Positions 5,780 to 5,972 of a stretch of 5,972 bases of DNA are shown in pieces (within the stretch, counting starts at the first letter, position 1; the number at the start of each line of letters is the position of its first letter). The stretch covers positions 1 through 5,972 of the forward strand of contig JAHEZF010000114.1 in NCBI GenBank assembly GCA_023251215.1, read 5' to 3'. A program made the translations under genes and the position numbers. Source of the stretch: Sphingobacteriales bacterium (GTDB lineage: Bacteria > Bacteroidota > Bacteroidia > Chitinophagales > Chitinophagaceae). The notes beneath the pieces were generated by a model. That model worked only from the letters and a program-made list of their open reading frames with translations, was not told where the DNA came from and did no database searches.

Positions 5780-5863
5780 CGGAGAGAGAGGGATTCGAAC
5801 CCCCGGACCTTTTGGGTCAACGGTTTTCAAGACCGCCGCATTAGACCGCTCTGCCATCTCTCC
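5780..5863 (-). tRNA. tRNA-Ser (anticodon UGA)
   Basis: The 84-nt class II tRNA has perfectly paired acceptor strands GGAGAGA and TCTCTCC and discriminator G. The anticodon stem is GCGGT/ACCGT around the loop CTTGAAA, with anticodon TGA at 5827-5829. It has a long variable arm (GACC ... GGTC) and a T-arm GGGGG-TTCGAAT-CCCTC. It decodes UCA and, by wobble, other UCN codons. CCA is not encoded. It has a strong promoter at 5868-5899. Confidence 0.97.
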
Positions 5864-5867
5864 ACCG

Positions 5868-5899
5868 CAAAAATAAAAGGTTGTGGTGTAGGTGACAAA
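5868..5899 (-). promoter_or_regulatory. Promoter of tRNA-Ser(UGA) and probably the GIY-YIG gene
   Basis: TTTG (5896-5899), a 20-bp spacer and TATTTTTG (5868-5875) on the minus strand match the TTTG / TAnnTTTG consensus exactly. The -7 box lies 4 nt before the mature tRNA 5' end, so transcription starts at or just inside that end and leaves little or no 5' leader. Confidence 0.75.
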
Positions 5900-5905
5900 A
5901 GTCAT

Positions 5906-5936
5906 TTTGCATGAGGCTCTCTTTTTTGTAATTTTA
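5906..5936 (+). promoter_or_regulatory. Divergent promoter for the gene at the right edge
   Basis: TTTG (5906-5909), a 19-bp spacer and TAATTTTA (5929-5936) on the plus strand match TTTG / TAnnTTTG with one mismatch in the last base. The expected start near 5943 leaves a short leader before the ATG at 5957. The -33 box is the mirror of the tRNA promoter's -33 box, 6 bp away. Confidence 0.45.
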
Positions 5937-5956
5937 TAATATAAAATTGCTGCCGC

Positions 5957-5972
5957 ATGAATAAAATTTCTT
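5957..5972 (+). CDS. Start of a divergent gene, five codons visible
   Basis: ATG followed by Asn-Lys-Ile-Ser runs off the right edge. The only support is the ATG itself, the plausible promoter at 5906-5936 with a short AT-rich leader, and the absence of another explanation for this end. Too little is visible to suggest a product. It would be transcribed away from the tRNA locus. Confidence 0.4.

Noticed and set aside
5702..5905. Minus-strand open frame of 67 codons (contains GGEMAERSNAAVLKT)
   Set aside because: It is the translation of tRNA-Ser(UGA) and its flanks; this peptide is a well-known false gene call at serine tRNAs.

Overview
The window looks like a piece of a Bacteroidota chromosome, most likely of the Chitinophagaceae/Sphingobacteriia type. 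Four things point there: a PUR-family (DUF3276) protein that is characteristic of Bacteroidota; promoters of the TTTG / TAnnTTTG type used by the Bacteroidota primary sigma factor; starts with no Shine-Dalgarno sequence, two of them non-ATG (GTG and TTG); and a very large secreted, Thr/Ser/Asn-rich multi-domain protein of the kind these bacteria export. The base composition is AT-rich. The assignment is inference from these traits, since no rRNA or other phylogenetic marker is present.

Layout: almost everything is on the minus strand. Positions 1-2559 hold the N-terminal 853 residues of a large exported protein that runs off the left edge: signal peptide, short helical segment, beta domains, GEVED domain, Ig-like domains and a proprotein-convertase P-domain. 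A 212-bp gap with two adjacent inverted repeats separates it from the PUR-family nucleic-acid-binding protein (2772-3206, GTG start), which has its own very clear promoter at 3270-3300. Just upstream of that promoter lies a mirror-arranged array of GAGTnnn heptamers (3304-3331 and 3362-3410). The array runs into the end of the next gene and supplies its stop codon. That gene (3402-5234, TTG start) is a complete ABC half-transporter with fused membrane and ATPase domains.

The right end is a small tRNA locus: tRNA-Ser(CGA) at 5296-5383 and tRNA-Ser(UGA) at 5780-5863. Between them sits a compact module: a palindrome right after the 3' end of tRNA-Ser(UGA), a 78-residue GIY-YIG nuclease gene (5487-5723), an inverted copy of the palindrome core, and a decayed copy of a tRNA-Ser 3' end (5434-5454). 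This looks like a minimal nuclease-associated element inserted at a tRNA 3' end, and it is the most interesting part of the window. A terminator hairpin follows it. Upstream of tRNA-Ser(UGA), two divergent promoters share a palindrome made of their two -33 boxes; the plus-strand one probably drives a gene whose first five codons are visible at the right edge.

The genes do not form one pathway. They are a secreted surface protein, a nucleic-acid-binding regulator, a membrane exporter and a tRNA locus, and most seem to be separate transcription units. The GIY-YIG gene has no convincing promoter of its own and is probably co-transcribed with tRNA-Ser(UGA).
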